Shown here piece after piece: positions 20,419 to 28,439 of a stretch of 33,879 nucleotides of DNA. Position 1 is the first letter of the stretch, and each line of letters starts with the position of its first letter. Origin of the DNA: Rhizobium sp. Q54 (GTDB taxonomy: Bacteria; Pseudomonadota; Alphaproteobacteria; UBA2966; CAIVPW01); assembly GCA_945904955.1 (NCBI GenBank), contig CAMDPO010000026.1, positions 1-33,879 of the forward strand. The letters run 5' to 3'. Made by a program: the position numbers and the translations under genes. The notes under the pieces were generated by a model that was not told the DNA's origin, ran no database searches, and worked only from the letters and a program-made list of their open reading frames with translations.

Positions 20419-21564
20419 ATGAGCGGAGAGGGTCAACTCCGTGACAACACGGAGTGTTCGACCGAGCTCCGCGAATACCTCTCCCGCGCGGATTCAGAGA
20501 GTTTGGCGAAGTACGTTGAGGGCTGCCTTGCGGCGCCGTTTCCAAAGAGCGGCCATGTGCTGCAAGACATCGTCAACGAACTCGGCCGACGACTCGACTA
20601 CGACGTCACGAATGGCCGGTACTCCGGAGTGCAAGGGCAAGTCGGCTACGACGGCATATGGACCGCGAACGGTCATTCTCTGATCGTTGAGGTGAAGACG
20701 ACAGATACGTACCGGATTTCGTTGGAGACAACCGCGAACTATCGCTCACGTCTGACGGAGACCGGTGAAGTGGGCGAGCGCTCCTCGATCCTATTTGTCG
20801 TGGGGCGCGAGGACACCGGTGACTTGGAAGCACAGATACGCGGGTCGCGACACGCGTGGGACGTGCGCCTGGTCAGCGCTGACTCTCTGATCAAGCTGGT
20901 ACGACTGAAACAGGAAACAGATGATCCGGAGACAGCGACCAAGATTCGAACGATATTGACACCGATTAAGTACACAAAGCTTGACGTCCTAGTGGAGGTG
21001 ATGTTCGCGGCCGCAACGGACGTCGCGAATGCGGATGACACTCGACAGCTTGAGGGGCCTGCAAACGACTCTGACGATGCGCCCGCTAGGTCCCCTGAGT
21101 TCACCGATCCTGGGCAGCTTGATGCAAAGCGCGCCGCGATCCTGTCGGCCTTGTCCGAAAAGTTGGGAGTGCCTCTTGTAAAGAAGTCTCGGGCCCTCAG
21201 CTGGGACCCGACGCATCAGGTTCGGGCCGTTTGCACAGTGTCGAAACGGTATGTGCGTCCTGGTCAGATTCCCTATTGGTATGCGTTCCATCCCAAGTGG
21301 CGCGACTATCTCCGTGAAGCATCGCAGGGGTTCCTCGTGCTGGGGTGCATGGATCGCAGTGAAGCGTACGCAATTCCGTTCTCGGTTCTCACCCGGCACC
21401 TAGATAGCCTCCACATGACCGAGCTTGAGGATCGATTCTACTGGCACGTCAAGCTTCAGGAGGACGGCCAGAACTTGTTCATGCAGTTGCCGAAGAGCGG
21501 TAGCACGCTTCCGCTTTCCGAGTTCCGCTTACCGATAGGCCAAGGCGCGCTGATTCCAGCCTGA
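20419..21564 (+). CDS. Solitary PD-(D/E)XK nuclease-like protein with unrecognised C-terminal domain
   Basis: A 381-residue protein from the ATG; an in-frame TTG at 20347 with GGGAG upstream would add 24 residues. The N-terminal half has a PD-(D/E)XK core: Glu54 in DIVNELGRRL, Asp78 in QVGYDGIW, and Glu91-Val-Lys93 in LIVEVKT, followed by strands SSILFVVGRED and DVRLVSADSLIKLV. After an acidic linker (about 207-232) comes a C-terminal domain (240-381) with YVRPGQIPYWYAFHPKWRDYL, FLVLGCMDRSEAYAIPF and FYWHVKL; I cannot name it, but it has the look of a recognition module. No methyltransferase or ATPase is adjacent. GC is visibly lower than that of its neighbours, suggesting transfer. It is probably a restriction-type or other defence enzyme acting alone. 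Confidence 0.6.
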   Translation: MSGEGQLRDNTECSTELREYLSRADSESLAKYVEGCLAAPFPKSGHVLQDIVNELGRRLDYDVTNGRYSGVQGQVGYDGIWTANGHSLIVEVKTTDTYRISLETTANYRSRLTETGEVGERSSILFVVGREDTGDLEAQIRGSRHAWDVRLVSADSLIKLVRLKQETDDPETATKIRTILTPIKYTKLDVLVEVMFAAATDVANADDTRQLEGPANDSDDAPARSPEFTDPGQLDAKRAAILSALSEKLGVPLVKKSRALSWDPTHQVRAVCTVSKRYVRPGQIPYWYAFHPKWRDYLREASQGFLVLGCMDRSEAYAIPFSVLTRHLDSLHMTELEDRFYWHVKLQEDGQNLFMQLPKSGSTLPLSEFRLPIGQGALIPA

Positions 21565-21580
21565 CCGTTTCGTGCGTGTC

Positions 21581-22633
21581 CTAGGAACGGACATGGTCGA
21601 GTGGCACAGGCGCCAGCCCCACCCCCAAGTCTTTCAGCCCGAGCGCCTTGGCAAGCAGCAGCAGCGCCAACTCCCGCCGCTCCGGGTCTTGGTGAATCTG
21701 GCAATACCGCGCCCACACCAGGAATCGCGCCGTCTCGTCGAGCGGCCCCGCCGCCATCTCCCGCACCTTCGCGTCGAACAGGCGCGGAAAATCCGGCACG
21801 CGGCCATCCACGTCGGTGAAGCCGTACTCGCGCGCCAGGTCTGAGGCGAAATGGATGCGCCCGGCTTTGCGCCGCACGTTCGCGTCCGCCGCCAACGCCA
21901 CCGCGGCGCGCCCCACGAGCAGCGGCGATTCGGACTCCGCGAAGAACTCATCCTTCGCGATCGCGTCGCGCCAGTTCTCCTCGCGCACGCCGAAATGATC
22001 GAGGACAGCCTCCGAGCGCAGGAAGCCCGGCGACAGCGACAGCGCCACGACGCCCGTGCGCGCCAGCTCCATGGCCATCCCGTACGCCATGCGCGCCAGG
22101 CCCGCCTTGGTCATGTCGTACAGGATGTGCCCGCGATATCCCGCGAAGTGCCCGTCGATCACCTCGATCATCAGGCCGCGGTTCGCCTCCACCATCATCG
22201 GCGCCAGATGCCGGCTGGTGAACAGGTGGCTGAGGATCGTCTGGTCCACGTACGCGCGCACGCCCGCGAGGTCGATCTCCCAGAACTTCTTCGACCAATC
22301 GACCAGCGGATCGCCGCCCCAGATGCAGTTGACCAGCACGTCGAGGCGCCCGGCCTCGCTTCGCACGCGCGCCGCCAAGTTCGCGACCTCTTGTTCGTTC
22401 GTGTGATCGACTCGCACCGCCACGGCGCGCCCGCCGGCCTGTTCGATCAGCGCCACCGTCTCATCGATGGTCTCGGGCCGGTCCATGCCCTTGTGCCGGG
22501 CGGCGCTGCGCCCGGTGCAGTAGACGAGCGCGCCGGCTGCGCCGAGCGCCCGCGCAATGCCGCGCCCGCCGCCCCGCGTCGCGCCCGCCACCACGGCAAC
22601 CTGTCCCGCTAGGCTCGGCCCCTTCGTCGCCAC
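21581..22633 (-). CDS. Short-chain dehydrogenase/reductase with C-terminal extension
   Basis: A 350-residue SDR. The nucleotide loop is AGATRGGGRGIARAL (about 14-28). VDHTNEQEV and VLVNCIWGG follow, and the catalytic Tyr-Lys pair is in YDMTK. It is about 90-100 residues longer than classical SDRs, with a helical tail (about 270-350) ending LGVGLAPVPLDHVRS. Such long members are found in bacteria with unknown substrates. The GTG start lies inside the end of the Nudix gene (25-base overlap), so the two are probably coupled. It ends 16 bases from the convergent nuclease gene. Confidence 0.83.
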   Translation of the reverse strand: MATKGPSLAGQVAVVAGATRGGGRGIARALGAAGALVYCTGRSAARHKGMDRPETIDETVALIEQAGGRAVAVRVDHTNEQEVANLAARVRSEAGRLDVLVNCIWGGDPLVDWSKKFWEIDLAGVRAYVDQTILSHLFTSRHLAPMMVEANRGLMIEVIDGHFAGYRGHILYDMTKAGLARMAYGMAMELARTGVVALSLSPGFLRSEAVLDHFGVREENWRDAIAKDEFFAESESPLLVGRAAVALAADANVRRKAGRIHFASDLAREYGFTDVDGRVPDFPRLFDAKVREMAAGPLDETARFLVWARYCQIHQDPERRELALLLLAKALGLKDLGVGLAPVPLDHVRS

Positions 22634-23094
22634 GGCTCGTCTCCCCGTCTGCGCCGCCACGTGGCGGCCAGCGCTCGCTTGGCCGGCTCGATCAGTTCGC
22701 CCTGACCGCCGGCCAGCTCGATCGGCGCGCCGATAGGGTGCCAGAAAAACTCGAATTCGTATTCGCCGCCGCCCGACGCATTGCGCTCCCAATGCCGCCA
22801 CGTCGCCGGCGCGTTCGTCTCGGGAAACGCCAGGAACACCCAGCGCTCCTGCACCTCATCGCGCCCGAACGGCGCCATCGAAACCTCGGTGCTGCCGATC
22901 AGGCGATCGATGCGCACCGCCAGTCCGCTCTCCTCGAGCACTTCGCGCCGCGCCGCATCGTGCGCGGACTCGGCTGGCTCGATCGTCCCGGCCGGAACCT
23001 GAATGCCGGCGTCCGGGTGCGCGACATGACGGAACACGAGCAGCTTGCCGCCCTGCACCACGTAGACCAGCACCTTGCGAGTCAGATTCGGCAC
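22609..23094 (-). CDS. Nudix hydrolase
   Basis: A 161-residue protein with a perfect Nudix box (GX5EX7REUXEEXGU) beginning GTIEPAE at about 36 and ending REVLEESGL, which binds Mg2+ and cleaves nucleoside-diphosphate-linked compounds. The start reads MPNLTRKVLVYVVQGGKLLVF. The C-terminus is unusually arginine-rich (TWRRRRGDEPWRRRGRA), partly because it overlaps the start of the SDR gene. Substrate unknown. Confidence 0.85.
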   Translation of the reverse strand: MPNLTRKVLVYVVQGGKLLVFRHVAHPDAGIQVPAGTIEPAESAHDAARREVLEESGLAVRIDRLIGSTEVSMAPFGRDEVQERWVFLAFPETNAPATWRHWERNASGGGEYEFEFFWHPIGAPIELAGGQGELIEPAKRALAATWRRRRGDEPWRRRGRA

Positions 23095-23311
23095 GCAACA
23101 TCCTTGAACTCGAACACGCGCACCCTACATACGCCGTGCGCTTGCTGCGGAGCAGACCGATGACCGCGACCCGCACGCCACATCTGTTGTCTCACGCGCG
23201 ATGAAAGTCGCGCGCTCCACACAGAAGCGCGCATCTCGGCCCACTACATCTAGGAAACGCTGCCGTAAATCGCCCGTACAGTCGGCGAGATCTACAAGAC
23301 CTAGCCCGTGC

Positions 23312-24247
23312 TCAGCGCACCTCGACGGCGTACTGCTCCACCGGCAGCGCCCGCTTGATCAGGCCTTCCTGCACCAGGAACTGGGCGAAGCGCTCATAGC
23401 GCGCGCGGTCGAACGCCGCCGGCGAGTGAGCGAAGCGGGGCAGGGTGTCGGCCCACGCGCGCTTGTTCAGCGCGTCGTCGAGATCGCGGTCGTGTCTCAC
23501 GAATGCCGCCCACGCCTCATTCGGGTGGTTGTGCATGTACTGCAGGCCAAGCTCGATGGCGCCGAGGAACGCGCGGATGCGCGGGTCGCCGGTCTTGTCC
23601 TTGTGCGCCACGAGGATCAGCTCGTCGTACGCCGGCACGCCTTCCTCCTCGGGGAAGAACGCGCGCCCAGGCTTGCCGAATTGCTCCAGCTCGGTCAGCT
23701 CGAAGTTGCGGAACGCCCCGATGACGCCCTGCACCTGCCCCGACAGCATCGCCGCGGTGAGGGCAAAGTTCACGTTCACCAGCTGCACGTCGCGCAACGT
23801 CAGCCCGTGCTTGCGCAGCATGGCCGCGAGCATCGTCTCCTCGAAGCCCGCCACCGAGAAGCCGATGCGCTTGCCCTTCAGGTCCGCAATGCTCTTCACC
23901 GGCCCGTCCGCCAGCACCACCAGCGAGTTGAGCGGCGTCGCCACCAGCGTGCCGACCCGCTTGAGCGGCAGCCCTTCGCCCACCAGCAGGTACAGCTGCG
24001 GCTGATAGGTGATCGCCAGGTCCGCGCGCCCCGCCGCCACCAGCTTGGGCGGATCGTTGGCATCCGCCGGCGCAATGATCGTCACCTCGAGCCCGGCGGC
24101 CGCGAAGTACCCCATCTCCTGCGCCACGATGATCGGCCCATGATCCGGATTGACGAACCAATCCAGCATCACCGTCAGCTTCTCCAACGCGACCGCCGGC
24201 CGCGCAAATGCCAGAACGACGAGCGCAACGAGCAACACACGCTTCAT
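23312..24247 (-). CDS. thiY: Thiamine-pyrimidine precursor ABC importer, substrate-binding protein (ThiY-like)
   Basis: A 311-residue periplasmic protein (signal peptide ending AVA at about 20) of the NMT1/THI5-like family: LTVMLDWFVNPDHGPIIVAQ (about 24-43), GYFAAAGLEVTIIAPAD, DPPKLVAAGRADLAITYQPQ, GKRIGFSVAGFEE and AYDELILVAH. The DWFVNPDH segment is typical of ThiY, which binds formylaminopyrimidine for salvage into the thiamine pyrimidine. Third gene of the THI-box operon, 44 bases after the permease gene with a dispersed repeat in between. Confidence 0.88.
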   Translation of the reverse strand: MKRVLLVALVVLAFARPAVALEKLTVMLDWFVNPDHGPIIVAQEMGYFAAAGLEVTIIAPADANDPPKLVAAGRADLAITYQPQLYLLVGEGLPLKRVGTLVATPLNSLVVLADGPVKSIADLKGKRIGFSVAGFEETMLAAMLRKHGLTLRDVQLVNVNFALTAAMLSGQVQGVIGAFRNFELTELEQFGKPGRAFFPEEEGVPAYDELILVAHKDKTGDPRIRAFLGAIELGLQYMHNHPNEAWAAFVRHDRDLDDALNKRAWADTLPRFAHSPAAFDRARYERFAQFLVQEGLIKRALPVEQYAVEVR

Positions 24248-24261
24248 GGTCAAACTCCAAA

Positions 24262-24289
24262 CCTCATGCTGAGCCTGTCGAAGCAGGAG
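24262..24289. repeat. Dispersed repeat between thiX-like and thiY-like genes
   Basis: CCTCATGCTGAGCCTGTCG followed by AAGCAGGAG is a third member of the family seen at 19781 and 19899. It fills most of the 44-base gap in the operon and can form a small hairpin just before the thiY ribosome-binding site. Confidence 0.75.
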
Positions 24290-24291
24290 AA

Positions 24292-25122
24292 TCACAAATG
24301 CCGATCGTCGGGCGGCGACTCCGGCTGCCACGGCAGCGCGCGGCGCAGTCCCCAATCCATGGCGAAGTACGTGATCAGCGCCAACGCCGAGAGCGTTGCC
24401 AGCGCCGCGAACATCAAATCCGTCTGCGCCCGCCCATTGGCATGCAGCATGACAAAGCCGAGCCCGGCGCCCGACCCGACCCACTCGCCAATGACTGCGC
24501 CGATCGGCGCCACCGCCGCCGCCACCCGCAGCCCGCTCGCCAACGCCGGCAGCGCCGCCGGAATGCGCACCGCGCGCACGATCGCCCAGCGGTCCCGCGT
24601 CATGACGTGCGCCAGGTCCAGCCACCCCGGCTCTGTCCGCCGCAACCCATCGAGAAACGCCGCCGCGACCGGGAAGTAGATGATGAGTGTCGCCATCACC
24701 ACCTTGGACGCCATGCCGTACCCGAACCACAGCACCAGCACGGGCGCGAGCGCGAACACGGGGACCGCCTGGCTGACGATCAGCACCGGCATCAGCCAGC
24801 GCCGCGCCGGCGCCACCGCTGCAATCAGGACCGCGCTCGCCGCGCCCAGCACTCCGCCGAACAGCAACCCGAGCAGCATCTCCGCCGCGGTCACCGCGGC
24901 ATTGGTCAGCAAGTAGTCCGGCCGTCCCAGCCACGCGATCGCAACCACGCGCGGTGCCGGCAGAATGTATGGAGCAACACCCGTCGCCCACACCACCGCC
25001 TGCCACAGCAGCAGCAGTCCGCCGATGGTGACCAGCGCGCGCCCAATGTTGCGCAACCCCGGTCCCCACCAACGCGCCATGCCGCGCGGCCGCGTCACGC
25101 TGAAGGGTGGTTGCGCCGTCAT
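24292..25122 (-). CDS. thiX: ABC transporter permease of the thiamine-precursor importer (ThiX-like)
   Basis: A 276-residue inner-membrane protein of the SsuC/TauC-like permease type. It has about six membrane segments and the EAA-type loop region around MTRDRWAIVRAVRIPAALPA (about 186-205). VPVFALAPVLVLWFGYGMAS and GAVIGEWVGSGAGLGFVM are family segments. It overlaps the ATPase gene by four bases (ATGA) and is followed by the ThiY-like gene. Assignment to thiamine-precursor import rests on the TPP riboswitch upstream and on the ThiY-like partner. Confidence 0.87.
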   Translation of the reverse strand: MTAQPPFSVTRPRGMARWWGPGLRNIGRALVTIGGLLLLWQAVVWATGVAPYILPAPRVVAIAWLGRPDYLLTNAAVTAAEMLLGLLFGGVLGAASAVLIAAVAPARRWLMPVLIVSQAVPVFALAPVLVLWFGYGMASKVVMATLIIYFPVAAAFLDGLRRTEPGWLDLAHVMTRDRWAIVRAVRIPAALPALASGLRVAAAVAPIGAVIGEWVGSGAGLGFVMLHANGRAQTDLMFAALATLSALALITYFAMDWGLRRALPWQPESPPDDRHL

Positions 25123-25910
25123 TTCGCCGCCTGCTGCAGGCGCGCGATCAGCACGCGGTACAGGCCGACCAGCGCCGGGTCGGCCGGATCGCGCGGCGGC
25201 ACGCCCGGCGGCGCCACCGGCGCATCGAGCCGCGCCGGGCTGCCCGCCAGCACCTGGACGTGGTGACCAATGCGCAGCGCCTCGATCGGATCGTGGGTGA
25301 CGAGTACCACCGTGCGTCCCGCCAACAGCCGCGCCGACAGATCCTGCAGCAGCAGCCGGGTGATCGCGTCGACCGCCTGGAACGGCTCGTCCATCAGGAC
25401 GAACGGGCGGTCCTCCATCAGCGTGCGGGCGAGTGCCGCGCGCTGGCGCATGCCGCCCGACAGCACCTCGGGCCGCGCGTCCTCCCACCCCGACAGCCCG
25501 ACCGCCTGCAGCAGTCCGAGCGCACGCCCACGCTGGCGTGGCTCGCCGCGCAGCCGCGCGCCGAGCAGCACGTTGTCGAGCACCGTCATCCACGGCAGCA
25601 GCAGGTCGCGCTGGTCCATGTACACGATGCGCCCGGTCAGCGGCCGGCCGTCGCCGTCGGTGACCACGCCGCTCGCCGTGCCGCGCCGCGGCGGCAGTCC
25701 CGCGATCAGGCGCAACAGGCTCGACTTGCCGACCCCCGACGAGCCCAGGATGCAGGTGAACACCCCGGCCGAGAACTCGGCCTCGAGGTTGTCGAACAGC
25801 GGCCCCGTGCGTCCGGCGCCCGCGTCGAACGACACATGCGCGCCGCGGATGTGAATCGAGTGGGCGCCCGTTGGCGGCAGCACCACGGGTTCAGGCGTGC
25901 CCCAGGCCAT
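25119..25910 (-). CDS. thiZ: ABC transporter ATPase of the thiamine-precursor importer (ThiZ-like)
   Basis: An ATPase with Walker A GSSGVGKSS, Q-loop MDQRDLLLPW, signature LSGGMRQRAA, Walker B VLMDEP and switch His in VTHDP. It powers the ThiX/ThiY importer. I start it at the ATG at 25910 (263 residues), which gives the usual length and begins the conserved part. In-frame starts at 25970 (ATG) and 25976 (GTG) also exist, but 25976 lies inside the riboswitch P1 helix, and both would translate through the hairpin at 25929-25957. First gene of the operon. Confidence 0.85.
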   Translation of the reverse strand: MAWGTPEPVVLPPTGAHSIHIRGAHVSFDAGAGRTGPLFDNLEAEFSAGVFTCILGSSGVGKSSLLRLIAGLPPRRGTASGVVTDGDGRPLTGRIVYMDQRDLLLPWMTVLDNVLLGARLRGEPRQRGRALGLLQAVGLSGWEDARPEVLSGGMRQRAALARTLMEDRPFVLMDEPFQAVDAITRLLLQDLSARLLAGRTVVLVTHDPIEALRIGHHVQVLAGSPARLDAPVAPPGVPPRDPADPALVGLYRVLIARLQQAAK

Positions 25911-25928
25911 GCCACCGGAGCCGCCGCC

Positions 25929-25957
25929 AAAATAATCGGATGCCCCGAGATGCGGGG
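25929..25957 (-). terminator. Possible riboswitch expression-platform hairpin
   Basis: On the minus strand CCCCG-CATCT-CGGGG is followed by CATCCGATTATTTT, just after the TPP aptamer. It may be a weak ligand-controlled terminator. If so, the ATPase start must be downstream of it. Confidence 0.4.
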
Positions 25958-25971
25958 GAGGAGAAGTCATT

Positions 25972-26072
25972 GGCACTATTCCCTACGCCGGTACGAGCCG
26001 GATCAGGTTCGTGGGATCGTCCCGCCGGGACCTCTCAGCCGAACAGCTCGGCTCCCCCTAGTGGAAGTGCCA
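25972..26072 (-). promoter_or_regulatory. TPP riboswitch (THI box)
   Basis: All conserved aptamer blocks are present in order on the minus strand: AGGGGGAGCC, GGCTGAGAGG, GAACCTGATCCGG and ACCGGCGTAGGGA. P1 closes by GGCACT (26067-26072) pairing with AGTGCC (25972-25977). It senses thiamine pyrophosphate and represses the downstream thiZXY-type operon. Confidence 0.96.
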
Positions 26073-26174
26073 GGACTATAAGCTGCCTTGCCTGCGGCCA
26101 CAAATGGGCGTATCCGGCCGTCGCGCCTCAGGCGCGCCGCAAGACCAAGACTTAGTAGAGTGTCGGGGGTGTGC

Positions 26175-27158
26175 ATGATTCGGACCTACCGGGTGAGCGC
26201 GGGCGGCCTGCAAAAGGACGACACCACCAAGTACGCCGGCAACGCCGTCTGGATCGACCTCCTCAATCCCACCAGGGAGGAGGAGCACGCGGTCGAAGAG
26301 GCCCTCAAGGTCGACGTCCCCAGCCGCGAAGAGATGGCCGAGATCGAGGTCTCCAGCCGCCTCTATCAAGAAGACGAAGCCACTTTCATGACGGCGACGG
26401 TCATCGTCGGCGCCGAGACCGACACGCCCCAGGCCGCCGCCATCACCTTCGTGCTCACCCACGGCGTGCTGATTACCGTGCGCCACGCCGACCCGCAGCC
26501 CTTCCGCATGTTTGCCCAAGTCTGCGAGCGTCGGCCGCAGACCTGCGCCAACGGCGAGCTCGCTTTCCTCGGCATCCTCGAGGCGATCATCGACCGCCTC
26601 GCCGACATCCTCGAGCGCGCCAACGCCGGCGTGGACGGCATCTCGCGCGAAGTCTTCCTGCCCGATCGCCGCACCAAGCGCCGCACCCGCGGCCGCGACC
26701 ATGCCCGGCTGCTCGCCCAGGTCGGCCGCATCGGCGACCTCACCTCCAAGGGCCGCGAGAGCCTCGTCACCATCGGCCGCCTGCTCACCTTCTATGGTCC
26801 GACCGCCAAGGCCGTCGCCAAGCACGAGCCGGGCGGCAATGCCGGCCCGTCGCTCAAGGTGATGAACGCCGACATCGCCTCGCTCTCGGACCACGCCACC
26901 TTCCTGTCCAATAAGGTGACCTTCCTGCTCGAAGCGATCCTCGGCACCATCAGCATCGAGCAGAACGAGGTGATGCGTATCTTCTCGGTGGTGGCCGTGA
27001 TCTTCCTGCCGCCGACCCTGGTCGCCAGCATCTGGGGCATGAACTTCGAGTTCATGCCCGAGCTCTCCTCGAAGTTCGGCTACCCCTTGGCGCTCGTCAC
27101 CATCTTCCTCGCCGGGGCGCTACCGGTCCTATTTTTCCGCAGGCGGGGTTGGTTGTGA
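26175..27158 (+). CDS. corA: CorA-family magnesium/divalent-cation transporter
   Basis: A 327-residue protein. It has a soluble N-terminal domain (1 to about 250, acidic and helical, e.g. LLNPTREEEHAVEEAL) and two membrane helices at the C-terminus with the signature GMN (IWGMNFEFMPEL) between them, followed by the second helix and a basic end (FFRRRGWL). CorA forms pentameric inner-membrane channels for Mg2+, Co2+ or Ni2+. Tyr before GMN in E. coli CorA is Trp here, as in some relatives. Its stop overlaps the next start (TGATG). Confidence 0.92.
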   Translation: MIRTYRVSAGGLQKDDTTKYAGNAVWIDLLNPTREEEHAVEEALKVDVPSREEMAEIEVSSRLYQEDEATFMTATVIVGAETDTPQAAAITFVLTHGVLITVRHADPQPFRMFAQVCERRPQTCANGELAFLGILEAIIDRLADILERANAGVDGISREVFLPDRRTKRRTRGRDHARLLAQVGRIGDLTSKGRESLVTIGRLLTFYGPTAKAVAKHEPGGNAGPSLKVMNADIASLSDHATFLSNKVTFLLEAILGTISIEQNEVMRIFSVVAVIFLPPTLVASIWGMNFEFMPELSSKFGYPLALVTIFLAGALPVLFFRRRGWL

Positions 27159-27661
27159 TGCTCTCCCGGTTGATCCTTGCCACCGCTGTCGCGGTTCCCG
27201 TCGCCCTCGCCGCGTGCGAGCCGAACGCCCAGCAGCAGGCGCAGCAGGCGCAGCCCGCCGCGCCACGCGTGACCGACTCCCTCACCATCGAGAGCGAGGG
27301 CGGTGTCCGCCATGTGTTCCGCATCGAGGTCGCGGTGACGCCCGAGCAGAAGGCCACCGGCCTCATGTTCCGGCGTGAGCTTGCCGCCGACGCCGGCATG
27401 CTGTTCACCTACGACAGCCCCCAAGTCATCCAGATGTGGATGCGCAACACCCTCATCCCGCTCGACATGGTGTTCATCGCCGCCGACGGCCGCGTCATCA
27501 ACGTCGCCGAGCGCACGGTCCCCGAGAGCCTGGCCATCATCCCCTCGGCCGGCCAGGCGCTGGGCGTCCTGGAAGTAGCCGGCGGCACCGCGGCCCGCCT
27601 GCGCATCCGCCCAGGCGATAAGGTCATCCATCCGTTCTTCGGGACGGCGCCGCGCCCGTGA
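27158..27661 (+). CDS. DUF192 lipoprotein
   Basis: A 167-residue protein. The signal peptide MLSRLILATAVAVPVALAAC has a lipobox (LAAC, Cys20), then a Gln/Ala-rich linker (about 25-38) and a DUF192 domain: EVAVTPEQKATGLMFRREL, MLFTYDSPQVIQMWMRNT, PLDMVFIAADGRVINV and VLEVAGGTAARLRIRPGD. The family's function is unknown; it is a small beta-rich envelope domain. The ATG overlaps the corA stop, so the two are translationally coupled. Upstream GTG/TTG codons in frame are less likely starts. Confidence 0.85.
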   Translation: MLSRLILATAVAVPVALAACEPNAQQQAQQAQPAAPRVTDSLTIESEGGVRHVFRIEVAVTPEQKATGLMFRRELAADAGMLFTYDSPQVIQMWMRNTLIPLDMVFIAADGRVINVAERTVPESLAIIPSAGQALGVLEVAGGTAARLRIRPGDKVIHPFFGTAPRP

Positions 27662-27688
27662 CCTATATTTCGCCACGGAACCGAGGGT

Positions 27689-27714
27689 CGAAGGCCGCCA
27701 AAGGGCGGCCTTCG
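27689..27714 (+). terminator. Hairpin after the DUF192 gene
   Basis: A perfect 11-bp stem CGAAGGCCGCC (27689-27699) and GGCGGCCTTCG (27704-27714) with loop AAAG, just before tRNA-Pro. There is no T-tract, but the stem is strong. Confidence 0.6.
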
Positions 27715-27718
27715 GGGC

Positions 27719-27792
27719 CGGGGAGTAGCTCAGCCTGGTAGAGCATCTGCTTTGGGAGCAGAGGGCCGCTGGTTCGAATCCAGTCTCCCCGA
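27719..27792 (+). tRNA. tRNA-Pro (anticodon TGG)
   Basis: A full cloverleaf of 74 bases: acceptor CGGGGAG/CTCCCCG, D-arm GCTC/GAGC, anticodon arm TCTGC-TTTGGGA-GCAGA (anticodon TGG) and T-arm GCTGG-TTCGAAT-CCAGT. The CCA end is not encoded. Confidence 0.95.
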
Positions 27793-27850
27793 TTACCCGC
27801 ATGTCTGATCGCGCTACCGCGCGATACATTTACGCTTGGATTTGAGTTCT

Positions 27851-28198
27851 ATGCAGGCACGTATCTTCCAGCCATCCAAGACCGCCACCCAGTCCGGGCG
27901 CGCATCGCGCGAGTGGGTGCTCGAGTTCGAGCCCAAGTACCGGCGCGAGGTAGAGGCGCTGATGGGCTGGACCGCGACGCGCGACATGGACCGCGAGCTC
28001 ACGCTGCGCTTCCCGACCCGCGAGGCGGCCGAGGCGTTCGCCAAGAAGCGCTCCATCACCTACACGCTCGATGTGCCGCAAGAGCGCAAGATCAGACCCA
28101 AGTCCTACGCCGACAACTTCAAGTGGGACCGCATCGAAGCGCGCGCCGGCCAAGAGCCGCCGCTCATGGAACAATCGGCAAAGACTTCGCGCCCGTAG
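27851..28198 (+). CDS. NADH dehydrogenase accessory subunit (NDUFS4-like, ETC complex I)
   Basis: A 115-residue protein, MQARIFQPSKTATQSGRA at the start, then WVLEFEPKYRREVEALMGWT, LRFPTREAAEAFAKKRSITY and RKIRPKSYADNFKWDRI. This is the alphaproteobacterial form of the mitochondrial complex I 18-kDa subunit, placed on the peripheral arm. It lies between two tRNA genes. The last codons TCG CGC CCG TAG are also the first bases of tRNA-Arg, so the stop codon is made of tRNA positions 8-10. Confidence 0.92.
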   Translation: MQARIFQPSKTATQSGRASREWVLEFEPKYRREVEALMGWTATRDMDRELTLRFPTREAAEAFAKKRSITYTLDVPQERKIRPKSYADNFKWDRIEARAGQEPPLMEQSAKTSRP

Positions 28199-28266
28199 CT
28201 CAGCTGGACTAGAGCACGAGCCTTCTAAGCTTGAGGTCGCTGGTTCGAATCCAGCCGGGCGCGCCA
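28189..28266 (+). tRNA. tRNA-Arg (anticodon TCT)
   Basis: A full cloverleaf: acceptor GCGCCCG/CGGGCGC, D-arm GCTC/GAGC, anticodon arm CGAGC-CTTCTAA-GCTTG (anticodon TCT), T-arm GCTGG-TTCGAAT-CCAGC, discriminator G and encoded CCA (28264-28266). It overlaps the end of the NDUFS4-like gene by 10 bases. Confidence 0.95.
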
Positions 28267-28439
28267 CCTTCCATCGGCCACTGGGCGGCCTACTCGGGTT
28301 CACACCCGATGGCTGCACTATCACTTTCGGGATACCCGTGGTCGAGCAGTTGCTCAAGGCTCGGCGCGCAGTGACACTCGAAATCGTTCGAAGTGGCGAC
28401 TCGTAAGGTTGCACACTCCTCCCAGCGATGACGCCAGCC
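28267..28439. other. Non-coding stretch after tRNA-Arg
   Basis: No supported gene. There is a small hairpin CGGGT (28295-28299)/ACCCG (28304-28308). No copy of the tRNA 3' end was noticed, so there is no sign of an att-type duplication within the window. Confidence 0.4.

Noticed and set aside
23312-25072. A 586-residue fusion of permease-region sequence with the ThiY-like protein
   Set aside because: Upstream part is the ThiX gene in a wrong frame; ThiY has its own signal peptide from 24247.
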